A stretch of 64,000 nucleotides of DNA from Mangrovibacter yixingensis (GCF_020523985.1 NZ_JAIVKM010000008.1:124001-188000), one strand, 5' to 3'. Counted from the first letter of the stretch, positions 28,038-36,965 are shown. The notes: generated by a model not told the origin, from the letters alone. Translations and numbers: made by a program.

Positions 28038-28814
28038 ATGGACATAACTAACGAGTTAAAAGTCGCGTTGGAAAAACAGGAGCATTTATCTGTACATTAC
28101 CAACCGATTTACTGTGTGAAAAACAGTGAGATACATTCACTGGAATCGCTGGTGCGCTGGAATCACCAGACACATGGTTATATCTCGCCGGAGTTGTTTA
28201 TTCCTCAGTCAGAAAAAGATGGTTCGATTTACGAGCTGTCACTCTTTGTTCTGAAAGAAACATGTGAAATGCTTAAACAACATCCTGATATAAAAGCATC
28301 AATCAATATTTCACCATCATTATTTAAAACTGATGGTTTTTTTAATGATTTTATTAACACATTAAAATCGCATGCCATTCCAGCAGCGAGGATTGAAGTG
28401 GAAATCACTGAAAATCTGACAATTGAACATTTGAAATATGGCAAACATCACCTCGATTATTTTAAAAATATCGGTATCACTGTCAGTATGGATGATTTTG
28501 GTGATGGTCTGGCCAACTTTGTGCAATTACTTAACTACCCGTTCGATAAGATAAAAGTGGATAAACAGTTGGTGCAAAACGTTTCCCGCAATAGCTGCAA
28601 ATACAGCATTCTTAAACATCTGATTAAATTAAGCCACGATATGGGCATGCAGGTAACTGCAGAAGGTGTTGAAAATATTGAAGATTTTAAAACTTTAATA
28701 GATTTTAAGTGTGATTACATTCAAGGTTTTCTTATTTCAAGAGCCTTGCCAAAACAGCAATTTTTTGATTTTTTGACTCACTTCAGCACCAGGGAAAATT
28801 TTATTTATAATTAA
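28038..28814 (+). CDS. EAL-domain c-di-GMP phosphodiesterase
   Basis: A 258-residue stand-alone EAL protein with no signal peptide or sensor domain. The signature is SLESLVRW (ESL in place of EAL), with the catalytic set apparently complete: VEITEN, MDDFGDGLANF, DKIKVDKQLV, AEGVEN and QGFLISRALP. It probably degrades c-di-GMP, opposing the cyclase encoded divergently upstream. The gene is AT-rich compared with its neighbours. Confidence 0.88.
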   Translation: MDITNELKVALEKQEHLSVHYQPIYCVKNSEIHSLESLVRWNHQTHGYISPELFIPQSEKDGSIYELSLFVLKETCEMLKQHPDIKASINISPSLFKTDGFFNDFINTLKSHAIPAARIEVEITENLTIEHLKYGKHHLDYFKNIGITVSMDDFGDGLANFVQLLNYPFDKIKVDKQLVQNVSRNSCKYSILKHLIKLSHDMGMQVTAEGVENIEDFKTLIDFKCDYIQGFLISRALPKQQFFDFLTHFSTRENFIYN

Positions 28815-28949
28815 TTCAATATGTTATTCAACCTGTTTACCCAGTATGGTAATGCAGGAATCGTAATTGTGTAATTTTCACGGATTACGTGGGCAACGGC
28901 CAGCCAGGTCCGCCAGCCACAACAGCAAAGTGAAGACGACATTCACCCA

Positions 28950-29015
28950 AGGATAATCCTTGTTATCCTTCTCTTTTATCCCGTTATCTGTTGAACAGGT
29001 AACGGGATTTCTTTT
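28950..29015 (+). terminator. tandem hairpins upstream of yghU
   Basis: AAGGATAA/TTATCCTT (28950-28969) is followed by ATCCCGTTA-CTG / CAG-TAACGGGAT (28978-29008) and a T-rich tail. The second is a good Rho-independent terminator, probably ending the EAL transcript. Confidence 0.75.
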
Positions 29016-29125
29016 CTCTGGCTTACTTCTCATTGTGAATGATTTCATGACTAATAGTGTTCAACCGGGCAAAACAGACCTGCTACACTCCCTGTAGATT
29101 TTCATTCAACAATGGGATATCACCT

Positions 29126-29977
29126 ATGACAGTAAATACATGGCAACCGCCAAAAGTCTGGGCACCACCGGCGAAAGACAGCGGCACATGGTCAGCCATT
29201 AACCGGCCGGTGTCGGGTGCCACTCACGAAGCAACGCTTCCTTGTGGGAAAAACCCTATTCAGCTTTATTCGCTGGGTACGCCGAACGGGCAGAAAGTGA
29301 CAATCATGTTGGAAGAGTTACTGGCCGCCGGTGTGGCTGATGCAGAGTATGATGCACATTTAATTCGTATTGGCGAAGGTGACCAGTTTTCCAGTGGTTT
29401 TGTCGCCCTGAACCCTAATTCCAAAATCCCAGCATTGCTGGACCGCAGTGAAGACCCTTCAGTGCGCGTGTTCGAATCAGGCGCAATTTTGCTCTATCTT
29501 GCAGAAAAATTTGGCCACTTTCTGGCGAAAGACCTGGCAACCCGGACGGAAACACTAAACTGGTTGTTCTGGCTCCAGGGTTCTGCCCCTTTTGCTGGGG
29601 GTGGGTTTGGTCATTTCTATGCATACGCACCAGTCAAACTCGAATATGCGGTGAACCGCTATGCCATGGAAACCAAGCGGCAACTGGATGTGCTGGATAA
29701 ATTGCTGGCGACACGTGAGTTTATCGCGGGTGCTGACTACTCTATTGCCGATATGGCAATCTGGCCATGGTACGGTGGGCTGGTGCTGGGCCGCCTGTAT
29801 GACGCGGCTACTTTCCTGGATGTTGCCAGTTACACCCACGTGGTGCGCTGGGCAAAAGCCATTGATGCACGCCCGGCAGTAAAACGCGGCCGCATTGTGA
29901 ATAAATCCAATGGTGAACCGGGTACATTCCTGCCTGAACGCCATAGCGCAGCCGATTTTGATGGGCTGACGTTGTAA
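29126..29977 (+). CDS. yghU: YghU disulfide-bond oxidoreductase (GST superfamily)
   Basis: A 283-residue nu-class glutathione transferase homologue with disulfide reductase activity. The ATG at 29126 matches E. coli YghU; an upstream in-frame read is rejected. The N-terminal thioredoxin fold has QLYSLGTPNGQKVTIMLEEL, then NPNSKIPAL and VFESGAILLYLAEKFG for glutathione binding; the C-terminal helical domain follows. Single gene, convergent with the binding-protein gene. Confidence 0.93.
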   Translation: MTVNTWQPPKVWAPPAKDSGTWSAINRPVSGATHEATLPCGKNPIQLYSLGTPNGQKVTIMLEELLAAGVADAEYDAHLIRIGEGDQFSSGFVALNPNSKIPALLDRSEDPSVRVFESGAILLYLAEKFGHFLAKDLATRTETLNWLFWLQGSAPFAGGGFGHFYAYAPVKLEYAVNRYAMETKRQLDVLDKLLATREFIAGADYSIADMAIWPWYGGLVLGRLYDAATFLDVASYTHVVRWAKAIDARPAVKRGRIVNKSNGEPGTFLPERHSAADFDGLTL

Positions 29978-29998
29978 GTATTAAGAATAAACGTTTCA

Positions 29999-30032
29999 GT
30001 TGTCACCGCCCTGTTTCCAGGGGGGTGACAAC
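29999..30032. terminator. hairpin between yghU and the DppA-like gene
   Basis: GTTGTCACC and GGTGACAAC pair at the ends, with CCTG/CAGG inside, giving a long stem between two convergent genes. It could stop transcription from both sides. Confidence 0.5.
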
Positions 30033-30035
30033 ATC

Positions 30036-30071
30036 GTTAACAGCAAAGTTAACAGCAAAGTTAACAGCAAA
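30036..30071. repeat. three perfect 12-bp tandem repeats
   Basis: GTTAACAGCAAA is present three times in a row without a mismatch, in the 3' region between yghU and the DppA-like gene. Copy number may vary between strains. Confidence 0.95.
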
Positions 30072-30086
30072 CCCTGATTTATTTTC

Positions 30087-31682
30087 TCAGTTCAGTTTCG
30101 CTTTCGAGAAATCACTTCCCATCAGGCTGACGCTGTACCCGGTTACATTACTGCGGGTAGCATAGAAGGTTTTCCCATTTGCTAATGTCAGCCATGGAGC
30201 CTGTTCATAGAAAATGGTCTGCGCCTGTTGGTACAGTTTCGCGCGGGTTGCCGGGTCGCTGGTTTCTTTCGCTTTGGTTACCAGTGCATCGTAGTCTTTA
30301 TTACACCAGTGAGCTGCGTTGGAGCCACTTTTAATGCTGCCGCAACTGAGCAGTGTGTCAGCAAAGTTATCCGGGTCACCATTATCTGACATCCACCCGT
30401 ACAGTGCCGTTGCATGCTCCCCTTTACGCAGGCCGGATAAGTATTCGCCCCATTCCCAGGTCACAATTTTGGCTTTCACGCCTACTTTTGCCCAGTCGCT
30501 CTGGATCATTTCAGCAATGCGCCGTGAGTTAGGGTTATATGGGCGCTGAACCGGCATGGACCACAAGTTGGTTTCAAAGCCATTCGCATATCCCGCCTGT
30601 TTCAGCAGAGCTTTGGCTTTTTCCGGGTTGTAATCATAATCCGGTAAATCTTTTTTATAGCCCATCATCGTTGGGGGAATAGGTGATTTTGCCACCGTGC
30701 CGGAGCCCATAAATACAGCGTCAACAATCGCTTTTTTATCCACTGCATAGTTAAGCGCCTGGCGCACCAGTACATTATCGAAAGGCTTTTTCTCGGTATT
30801 AAAGGCCAGATAACCCACACTCAACCCATCAATTGCGTGCAGGGTAAGGTCTTTATCTTTTTTGATGGTGTCAAACTGTACCGGGCTTGGTGCCGGGATA
30901 ATCTGGCACTCGTTTTTCTCCAGTTTTGCTAAACGGGTTTGCACATCGGGAGTGATAGAGAAAATAAGGTGTTTGGTTGGCACTGCGCCATCCCAATAAT
31001 TGGGGTTGGCAATATAACGAATCAGGGAATCGACTTTATATTGTTGTAACGCGTATGGCCCGGTACCAATCGGCCAGGTATCGACATATTCCGGCGTGCC
31101 TTTTTTCAGCATGGCATCGGCATATTCTGCAGATAAAATCGACGCAAAATCCATACCCCAGTCGGCAAGGAATGCGGCATCGGGTTTAGTCAGCACAAAC
31201 TGAACATGGTAGTCATCCAGTTTGTTAACTTCTTTAATAAGCGATGACAGCTCCAAATCATTAAAGTATTCGTAACTACCATGAGAAACATTGTGGTAAG
31301 GGTTTTTCGGGTCTTTCTGGCGCATGACCGAGAAAATCACATCATCGGCGTTAAAATCCCGCGTGGGTGTAAAGTATTTATTGCTGTTGAATTTCACACC
31401 CTTGCGCAAAGTAAAAGTGTAGGTTTTGCCATCGGGGCTGATAGTCCATGATGTTGCCAGCGAAGGGACTGGCGAGTTATCTTTCGGGTCGAATGTCACC
31501 AGGCGGTTATACAGTGTCTGCGAGCTGGCAACAAATGTCGGGCCAGAACTGGCTAATTGCGGGTTAAAAGATTCGGGGGAAGCAACGGAGCAATAAACCA
31601 GTGTGCTTTCCGCTGCCAGTGCCGCACTGGCGGGAAACAGGGTAGAAAATAACAACCCAGTAAGAAATTTCCTTGTCAACAT
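30087..31682 (-). CDS. DppA-like peptide-binding protein
   Basis: Periplasmic family-5 binding protein of 531 residues, clearly a DppA paralogue (LVYCSVASPESFNPQL, SFNADD-type region, PIGTGPYALQQY, MPVQRPYNPNSRRIAEM). The start at 31682 has AGG eight bases upstream; the signal peptide ends near AALAAE. No permease or ATPase genes accompany it, so it must share a transporter elsewhere, probably Dpp, or serve as a peptide or haem receptor component. Cysteines are conserved in NECQI and LSCGS. Confidence 0.9.
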   Translation of the reverse strand: MLTRKFLTGLLFSTLFPASAALAAESTLVYCSVASPESFNPQLASSGPTFVASSQTLYNRLVTFDPKDNSPVPSLATSWTISPDGKTYTFTLRKGVKFNSNKYFTPTRDFNADDVIFSVMRQKDPKNPYHNVSHGSYEYFNDLELSSLIKEVNKLDDYHVQFVLTKPDAAFLADWGMDFASILSAEYADAMLKKGTPEYVDTWPIGTGPYALQQYKVDSLIRYIANPNYWDGAVPTKHLIFSITPDVQTRLAKLEKNECQIIPAPSPVQFDTIKKDKDLTLHAIDGLSVGYLAFNTEKKPFDNVLVRQALNYAVDKKAIVDAVFMGSGTVAKSPIPPTMMGYKKDLPDYDYNPEKAKALLKQAGYANGFETNLWSMPVQRPYNPNSRRIAEMIQSDWAKVGVKAKIVTWEWGEYLSGLRKGEHATALYGWMSDNGDPDNFADTLLSCGSIKSGSNAAHWCNKDYDALVTKAKETSDPATRAKLYQQAQTIFYEQAPWLTLANGKTFYATRSNVTGYSVSLMGSDFSKAKLN

Positions 31683-31835
31683 ATCGTAAGCCTGCCATTT
31701 TTTAAAACGTAATGACAGCACAGGCCAACTGATTTCGCAAATAATGAAAAGAACTCAGGTTATGACTTTTTCAGGCATTATGAGTAAATTTTCTACATAT
31801 TTTACATTCCCTGTATGCACTGGCTGGTAAGTGCT

Positions 31836-32411
31836 TCATAAAGTGAACTCAATTTGATTACGGCCTTGTAGCCCAAGGAATACCGATTCAGCCAGAAATA
31901 TATTACCAGGGTTAACTTTATCGAGCCCTAATTGCTGCAGGATTATTTTTTTCATATAAAAAATACGTTTATAGGTAATATCATTAATTTCGGCCAGAAA
32001 TTCGTAGCCATCGCCTTCCATAATGGATTGATAAATATCGAAATATGATGCTTTGAGTGCGATTTTTTCTGTACTCTGACGGCACAGTGTTTCACTCATT
32101 AGCAACCCTCTCAATTCAGCAGGCGTCACTTTCGATGGTGTAAATAACCGACGGAATTTAGGCTCCAGGCGGTTCCAGTGAGGAAGTAATATTATTTTCT
32201 CTGCTTTACAACGCATGAGTTTCAAGCTTACATTTCGGTACAACATGCGATTACGAATATTCATGACAATATAAAAATATTTATCAAGTTCATTGACAGA
32301 TATTTTTAATATTTTCTCTGGGTTGTAGTGATGTACTGTGCAGAGCTTATCCATAGCAGCAGTAACGCCAACAGAAAAATATCTGTCATCGGAAATGACA
32401 CAAATCATCAT
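31836..32411 (-). CDS. atypical LuxR-like regulator
   Basis: A 191-residue protein. The N terminus (MICVISDDRYFSVGVTAAM) resembles the receiver-like domain of BglJ/YjjQ-type regulators, and the C terminus (ITYKRIFYMKKIILQQLGL) resembles a degenerate LuxR helix-turn-helix. Such proteins often partner RcsB or act on adhesins. The gene is AT-rich. Followed upstream by a lipoprotein gene in the same direction (72 bp gap), so the two may be co-transcribed. Confidence 0.6.
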   Translation of the reverse strand: MMICVISDDRYFSVGVTAAMDKLCTVHHYNPEKILKISVNELDKYFYIVMNIRNRMLYRNVSLKLMRCKAEKIILLPHWNRLEPKFRRLFTPSKVTPAELRGLLMSETLCRQSTEKIALKASYFDIYQSIMEGDGYEFLAEINDITYKRIFYMKKIILQQLGLDKVNPGNIFLAESVFLGLQGRNQIEFTL

Positions 32412-32483
32412 ACTGGAGAGTCCCTTTACACCACCAGCGAATGGGGAAATGCGGGTATTACTGCCGTAATACCCATAAGAAAA

Positions 32484-33026
32484 TTAATGGCTGGTAACTG
32501 GGGTGTTTTGTTCTTCAGACTTAATAGCCACTTCTGGCAGTGAATTAAACTTTACATTATGGTTTTTCAGTTTAACCAGGATCTCGTCTGTGATGTCTGC
32601 ATCTTTAGCAACAGTCAATGCCGCCTGGCGCGGCAGAATGGCTACGGCACCGTGTTCATCCTGCCAGGACATTGCTGCTTCTGTGACTGCCGCCAGCACA
32701 GCTTTACGCGCATTTTGTTGTTCTGCCTGCCACTGAAATTGCAAAATCTGCCCATCCGCCTGGCGGGCTAAATTCACTTTTTCTTCATCCATGGTGCTAT
32801 ATTGTTTCCCGGCCAGTTCAGCCCCCTGCTGCAAGCGCTCATTAACCAGACGCAAATGTGCAGCTTCCTGCTCCGCCAGCCCAGAATCCACTAACAACTT
32901 TTCCATATCGACAAATTTCACGGGTTCAACTCCTGTTGTTTTCTCATTACAGCCTGCGACAAGTCCCGCCGCCAGAACGAATGCAATCGCTTTTTTTGTT
33001 AACCGGAAAAAACGACCTGTATTCAT
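32484..33026 (-). CDS. Skp/OmpH-like lipoprotein
   Basis: A 180-residue lipoprotein with the lipobox GLVAGC at about residue 25; Asn follows the Cys, and is compatible with outer-membrane sorting. The rest is a long coiled-coil-rich helix region ending ADITDEILVKLKN, similar to OmpH/Skp chaperones (which run as secreted, not lipidated, proteins). The ATG at 33026 has a perfect AAAGGAG site. It may assist an outer-membrane or surface protein. The partner is not evident. Confidence 0.7.
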   Translation of the reverse strand: MNTGRFFRLTKKAIAFVLAAGLVAGCNEKTTGVEPVKFVDMEKLLVDSGLAEQEAAHLRLVNERLQQGAELAGKQYSTMDEEKVNLARQADGQILQFQWQAEQQNARKAVLAAVTEAAMSWQDEHGAVAILPRQAALTVAKDADITDEILVKLKNHNVKFNSLPEVAIKSEEQNTPVTSH

Positions 33027-33297
33027 CTCATACTCCTTTATGTTGTATTTACCAGGCAAATAGAACAACTAACCCCTGGGTACAAGATAAAACGGCAAAA
33101 GAGGATGAAATCTGAAACTGCTACGCGAATTTTTTGTGGTAGCAAGAGGATATGGGTCAAACATTCAGTAGTGATTAATATCAATTAAAATGACAACAAC
33201 GAGACTTAATTAATATAAATTAAATATAATAAGAATATTATTCTAATTATTGCTATTTTTAACCTAAAAAAGCGAAGATAAACAGCACAAAAACCAT

Positions 33298-33363
33298 CCC
33301 GTTTTTATTGCCATTTCTTGTTACAACACATGGCAAAACTGGCTAAAAAGCCAGAAAAACGGG
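33298..33363 (-). terminator. three-way-junction hairpin downstream of yieH
   Basis: Outer arms CCCGTTTTT (33298-33306) and AAAAACGGG (33355-33363) enclose two perfect hairpins, TTGCCAT/ATGGCAA (33308-33336) and CTGGCT/AGCCAG (33339-33354). In yieH transcripts the inner stem followed by TTTT could act as a terminator. All 22 pairs are exact, and few unpaired bases remain. The rest of 33027-33373 is very AT-rich and holds no gene that I can see. Confidence 0.6.
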
Positions 33364-33373
33364 AACAGGTAGG

Positions 33374-34039
33374 TTAGCGCGTAAGTGCCCACCCTTGGGC
33401 CCGCCACAATGCAGGTAATTGCGCCAGGTCATGAAAAACAGTGACGCGTGGGTGGCTTATAGGCTGATTATGTTCGTCGGCACAGAGATAAAACACATGC
33501 ATTCCCGCTGCGACACCTGCCTGGGCCCCTGCCATAGAGTCATCAACTAAAATGCAATTTTCCGGCTTAACTTGCATGACTTCGGCAGCATGGAACATTA
33601 ATGCCGGGTCCGGCTTCCAGCGTTGAATATCATAACCACTGAACAGGCGCTCATGGAAAAAATGCAGCATGCCCGTTTTGCCCAACGACTGCTGCATTTT
33701 AGATACTGGCCCATTTGAGACAATGCACATAGGAACCGTCACAGATTCAACCAGTGCATGTGCGCCTGGGATCTCTACCAGTTCGCTCTCAAACAAGCGT
33801 GCCACTTCAGCACGATAAACGGGCTCCAGTTCGGTTTTATCCAGTTGAACACCGTGCTCATGATTGATTGTATCGATGATTTCGTAGAGTTTAATGCCTT
33901 TAAAGCGCCGATACATGGTATCCAGGCTCAGGGTAATACCAAACTCGTGGAACATATGCACATACGCTTTGGAACAAATCACCTCGCTATCGACCAGCGT
34001 CCCGTCGCAGTCGAAAAAGATGGCTTCAATGGCTGACAT
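33374..34039 (-). CDS. yieH: YieH, HAD-family 6-phosphogluconate phosphatase
   Basis: A 221-residue HAD phosphatase with the nucleophile motif FFDCDGTLVDSEV, motif II (VSNGP), Lys motif (RWKPDP) and motif IV (ILVDDSMAGAQAG). Nearly the same as E. coli YieH, which acts on 6-phosphogluconate and similar phosphosugars. The ATG at 34039 has an AGGA site. Divergent from adeP as in E. coli. Confidence 0.93.
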   Translation of the reverse strand: MSAIEAIFFDCDGTLVDSEVICSKAYVHMFHEFGITLSLDTMYRRFKGIKLYEIIDTINHEHGVQLDKTELEPVYRAEVARLFESELVEIPGAHALVESVTVPMCIVSNGPVSKMQQSLGKTGMLHFFHERLFSGYDIQRWKPDPALMFHAAEVMQVKPENCILVDDSMAGAQAGVAAGMHVFYLCADEHNQPISHPRVTVFHDLAQLPALWRAQGWALTR

Positions 34040-34204
34040 CGGTTTTCCTGAATTCGTAAGTTGAATGTTTACTCTACGTGGTTTGCGCAATGCAATCGAT
34101 CCCGTATGCGCTAATCAATGAAAAAAATCCGGCTATTGCCTCTATATTTATGCATTTTGGTATAGGATAGCGACGTTTTTTTCTTCCTTTACCGGAAATT
34201 GATC

Positions 34205-35542
34205 ATGAATCAACAACACACTACCCCGGCAGAAAGTCAGGGATTGCTGGAGCGCGTCTTCAAGTTACGTGCCCACGGAACGAGCGTACGCACGGAAGTG
34301 ATCGCCGGTTTCACCACATTTTTAACCATGGTGTATATCGTTTTTGTTAACCCACAAATTCTTGGGGTTGCAGGGATGGATACCAGCGCTGTATTTGTCA
34401 CCACCTGCCTGATTGCAGCATTTGGCAGTATCCTGATGGGGGTATTTGCTAATTTGCCAGTGGCACTGGCACCCGCTATGGGGCTGAATGCCTTCTTTGC
34501 CTTTGTGGTTGTAGGGGCCATGGGCCTGCCGTGGCAGGTTGGAATGGGCGCTATTTTCTGGGGCGCCATCGGTCTGTTACTACTGACTATTTTCCGAATT
34601 CGCTACTGGATGATATCCAATATTCCGGTTAGCCTGCGTGTAGGGATTACCAGTGGTATTGGTCTGTTCATTGCGATGATGGGGCTAAAAAATGCAGGCG
34701 TTATTGTAGCGAATAAAGATACGCTGGTCGCCATTGGTAATTTGACTTCTCACTCGGTGCTGTTTGGCATTATCGGGTTCTTTATTATTGCGATTCTCGC
34801 ATCACGTAATATTCACGCTGCAGTGTTGATTTCCATTGTTGTTACGTCCTTGCTGGGCTGGATGATGGGCGATGTTCACTACACCGGTATTGTCTCTGCA
34901 CCACCCGATATCCACACTGTTTTCGGCCATGTTGACCTGGCGGGTTCCTTCAATATTGGCCTGGCTGGCGTTATTTTCTCTTTTATGTTGGTTAACCTCT
35001 TTGACTCTTCCGGAACACTGATTGGTGTAACCGATAAAGCTGGGCTCGCCGACAAGCAAGGGAAGTTTCCTCGCATGAAGCAGGCACTGTTTGTTGACAG
35101 TGTTTCTTCTGTAACAGGCGCATTTATTGGCACATCGTCAGTCACTGCCTATATTGAATCTTCTTCCGGGGTCTCTGTTGGTGGGCGTACCGGGCTGACT
35201 GCGGTTGTGGTGGGTGTTCTGTTCCTGCTGGTCATTTTCCTGTCCCCACTGGCCGGTATGGTGCCCGATTATGCGGCTGCCGGTGCACTGATTTATGTGG
35301 GTGTTCTGATGACCGCCAGCCTGACACGTGTTGACTGGAACGATTTGACTGAAGCCGTACCGGCGTTTATTACCGCTGTAATGATGCCGTTCAGTTTCTC
35401 GATTACCGAAGGGATCGCGCTGGGTTTCATTTCATATTGCGTGATGAAAATCGGCACCGGCCGCCTGCGGGACTTGAGCCCATGCGTGGTAGTCGTTGCG
35501 TTGTTGTTTGTGCTGAAAATTGTATTTATTGATGCGCATTAA
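34205..35542 (+). CDS. adeP: AdeP adenine permease
   Basis: A 445-residue inner-membrane purine:proton symporter of the NCS2/AzgA group, matching E. coli AdeP (YieG) in sequence along its length. About 12-14 spans; family blocks VALAPAMGLNAFFAFVVV and DSSGTLIGVTDKAGL are present. The ATG at 34205 is preferred over a TTG six bases upstream. Confidence 0.94.
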   Translation: MNQQHTTPAESQGLLERVFKLRAHGTSVRTEVIAGFTTFLTMVYIVFVNPQILGVAGMDTSAVFVTTCLIAAFGSILMGVFANLPVALAPAMGLNAFFAFVVVGAMGLPWQVGMGAIFWGAIGLLLLTIFRIRYWMISNIPVSLRVGITSGIGLFIAMMGLKNAGVIVANKDTLVAIGNLTSHSVLFGIIGFFIIAILASRNIHAAVLISIVVTSLLGWMMGDVHYTGIVSAPPDIHTVFGHVDLAGSFNIGLAGVIFSFMLVNLFDSSGTLIGVTDKAGLADKQGKFPRMKQALFVDSVSSVTGAFIGTSSVTAYIESSSGVSVGGRTGLTAVVVGVLFLLVIFLSPLAGMVPDYAAAGALIYVGVLMTASLTRVDWNDLTEAVPAFITAVMMPFSFSITEGIALGFISYCVMKIGTGRLRDLSPCVVVVALLFVLKIVFIDAH

Positions 35543-35560
35543 TACCCGGTAGTTGATTAA

Positions 35561-35606
35561 AAAACGGCTGCAAGCAGGGTTCCCCCAGGCAGCCGTTTTT
35601 TTATTT
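35561..35606 (+). terminator. Rho-independent terminator of adeP
   Basis: AAAACGGCTGC and GCAGCCGTTTTTTT pair in an 8-10 bp stem followed by a T run. It ends adeP and, as the left arm begins with A residues, may also serve the convergent yieE. Confidence 0.85.
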
Positions 35607-35676
35607 TTACCCTGCGATTTGCCAGGCAAGGTAGTAGCCACAATCTGGCGAGCAACACCAGCACCACCATCAACGG

Positions 35677-36408
35677 TTATTTAATGATTAATGCCTTATC
35701 CGATGACATGCTGGTGAAACGCATTAGCCGTGTATCCGGGCCATGTGCCCTTTCCTGTAAATCTTTCAGCACTCGCCAGCCTGAAACCGTATTGAACTCC
35801 CACAATTTCAGGCGTTCTGCCGCTGGCGCGCCTGCAACAGACCAGACCAGTAAATCTTCTGCATCACAAATGGCTTCAACCAGCGCCATAGGGGCAAAAC
35901 GTAACCGCCCAACCCCAGGTAGTAATTGCAATTCATGAGTAATATCATTGGGCTGACCAATCAATTTACCCAAACTCTGGCGCACTGCCAAAATTTGTAC
36001 CCAGGCCTCTTTCGGGTCGGTCTGATTATTGATCCAGATGATTTCATTACTGGTCAAACCTTCACGCTCGGTGGGCGAATTCATGATGGTCCGTTGAAGC
36101 TCCATATCCAGACCACACTTCCCTTCGGTTGCAACAACAACACCTGCGCAATTTCCAGCATAAGCAACTGAGAAGTCGGGTAATTCCTCACCGACGAAAC
36201 GCGGTCGCCCCTGCTCTACAGTGATCTCAGGCAATACAGCAATGCCGTATAACATAAACATCAATTCGGCCAGCAAACTGCGAGAAGCCAGAAAGCGATT
36301 ACGTTTATGAGGTGGGAGTTGTTGCGAGTACTTCAGCACCTGGGCAGAAAGGCGCGGCGATAAATTATGTGGGTAAGACAATATCCCCCGTGCAAAGTGC
36401 GTAGCCAT
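35677..36408 (-). CDS. yieE: YieE, phosphopantetheinyl-transferase-like protein
   Basis: A 243-residue homologue of E. coli YieE, beginning MATHFARGIL and with FLASRSLLAELMFMLYGI. The 4'-phosphopantetheinyl transferase metal motif is seen as CGLDMELQR, but the second motif, normally W/F-x-x-KE-A-x-x-K, reads as PKEAWVQILAVRQSLGK, so activity may be changed. The AAGGAG site supports this start. In E. coli yieF lies between yieE and adeP; it is absent here. Confidence 0.88.
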   Translation of the reverse strand: MATHFARGILSYPHNLSPRLSAQVLKYSQQLPPHKRNRFLASRSLLAELMFMLYGIAVLPEITVEQGRPRFVGEELPDFSVAYAGNCAGVVVATEGKCGLDMELQRTIMNSPTEREGLTSNEIIWINNQTDPKEAWVQILAVRQSLGKLIGQPNDITHELQLLPGVGRLRFAPMALVEAICDAEDLLVWSVAGAPAAERLKLWEFNTVSGWRVLKDLQERAHGPDTRLMRFTSMSSDKALIIK

Positions 36409-36588
36409 CGTTCACTCCTTGATTAATGGGCAGTTAAAAGGTGTATTCACAGCAAGCCACACCGGATAAATACCAGGCGCCATGCAATACGTTGGAACCG
36501 AATTTTACGCATTTAAGAAGTAAAAAGCTCAACACATCATAACAATCACTGAACTTTACATTGTACATATCACCCCAGTAGAAAATGC

Positions 36589-36900
36589 TCAACCGTCCCT
36601 GGGTTCTGGGGTGGAATGACGGGGTAAGTCACTATGACCAAGACTGCGCTCCGGGAAACAAACATCCCGAACTCGCTGCTTGAGTGTTGGCGCATCGGGA
36701 AACCCGCCATCACGTTTACGTTCCCAAATAACGTGTTCATTTACCCAAATGACAAATGTCCCGCCTGTTGCGGGCTTAAGTGTCACACTCGCCAGATCAT
36801 CCGCAAAGGTAAAAAGTAACTCCTGCGCCATCCACGAGGAACGAAGCAACCAATTACATTGAGTGCAGTACTCAATAATCACCTGAGGTTTTGATTCCAT
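36589..36900 (-). CDS. SelT/SelW/SelH (Rdx) family redox protein
   Basis: A 103-residue thioredoxin-like protein with the redox motif CTQC (EYCTQCNW) and the family phrase GGTFVIWVNEHVIWERKRDGGFP. The Cys-containing bacterial form of the selenoprotein W/T group. The ATG at 36900 with AGGA is preferred to a GTG six bases upstream. Divergent from hemS across a shared promoter region with a Fur box. Confidence 0.87.
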   Translation of the reverse strand: MESKPQVIIEYCTQCNWLLRSSWMAQELLFTFADDLASVTLKPATGGTFVIWVNEHVIWERKRDGGFPDAPTLKQRVRDVCFPERSLGHSDLPRHSTPEPRDG

Positions 36901-36946
36901 AGTCACTTTTCCTCTGCGAATTCATACTAAATATACACGCCAAACA

Positions 36947-36965
36947 TAGAACAATTCTCATTATC
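36947..36965. promoter_or_regulatory. Fur box between the Rdx gene and hemS
   Basis: TAGAACAATTCTCATTATC matches the reverse complement of the 19-base Fur consensus at 14 positions, including an intact GATAATGA half. It lies 155 bp upstream of the hemS start and 47 bp upstream of the Rdx gene, so either or both may be iron-repressed. Confidence 0.6.

Noticed and set aside
30036-30071. CRISPR or direct-repeat attachment site
   Set aside because: Contiguous 12-bp copies without spacers and no integrase nearby.
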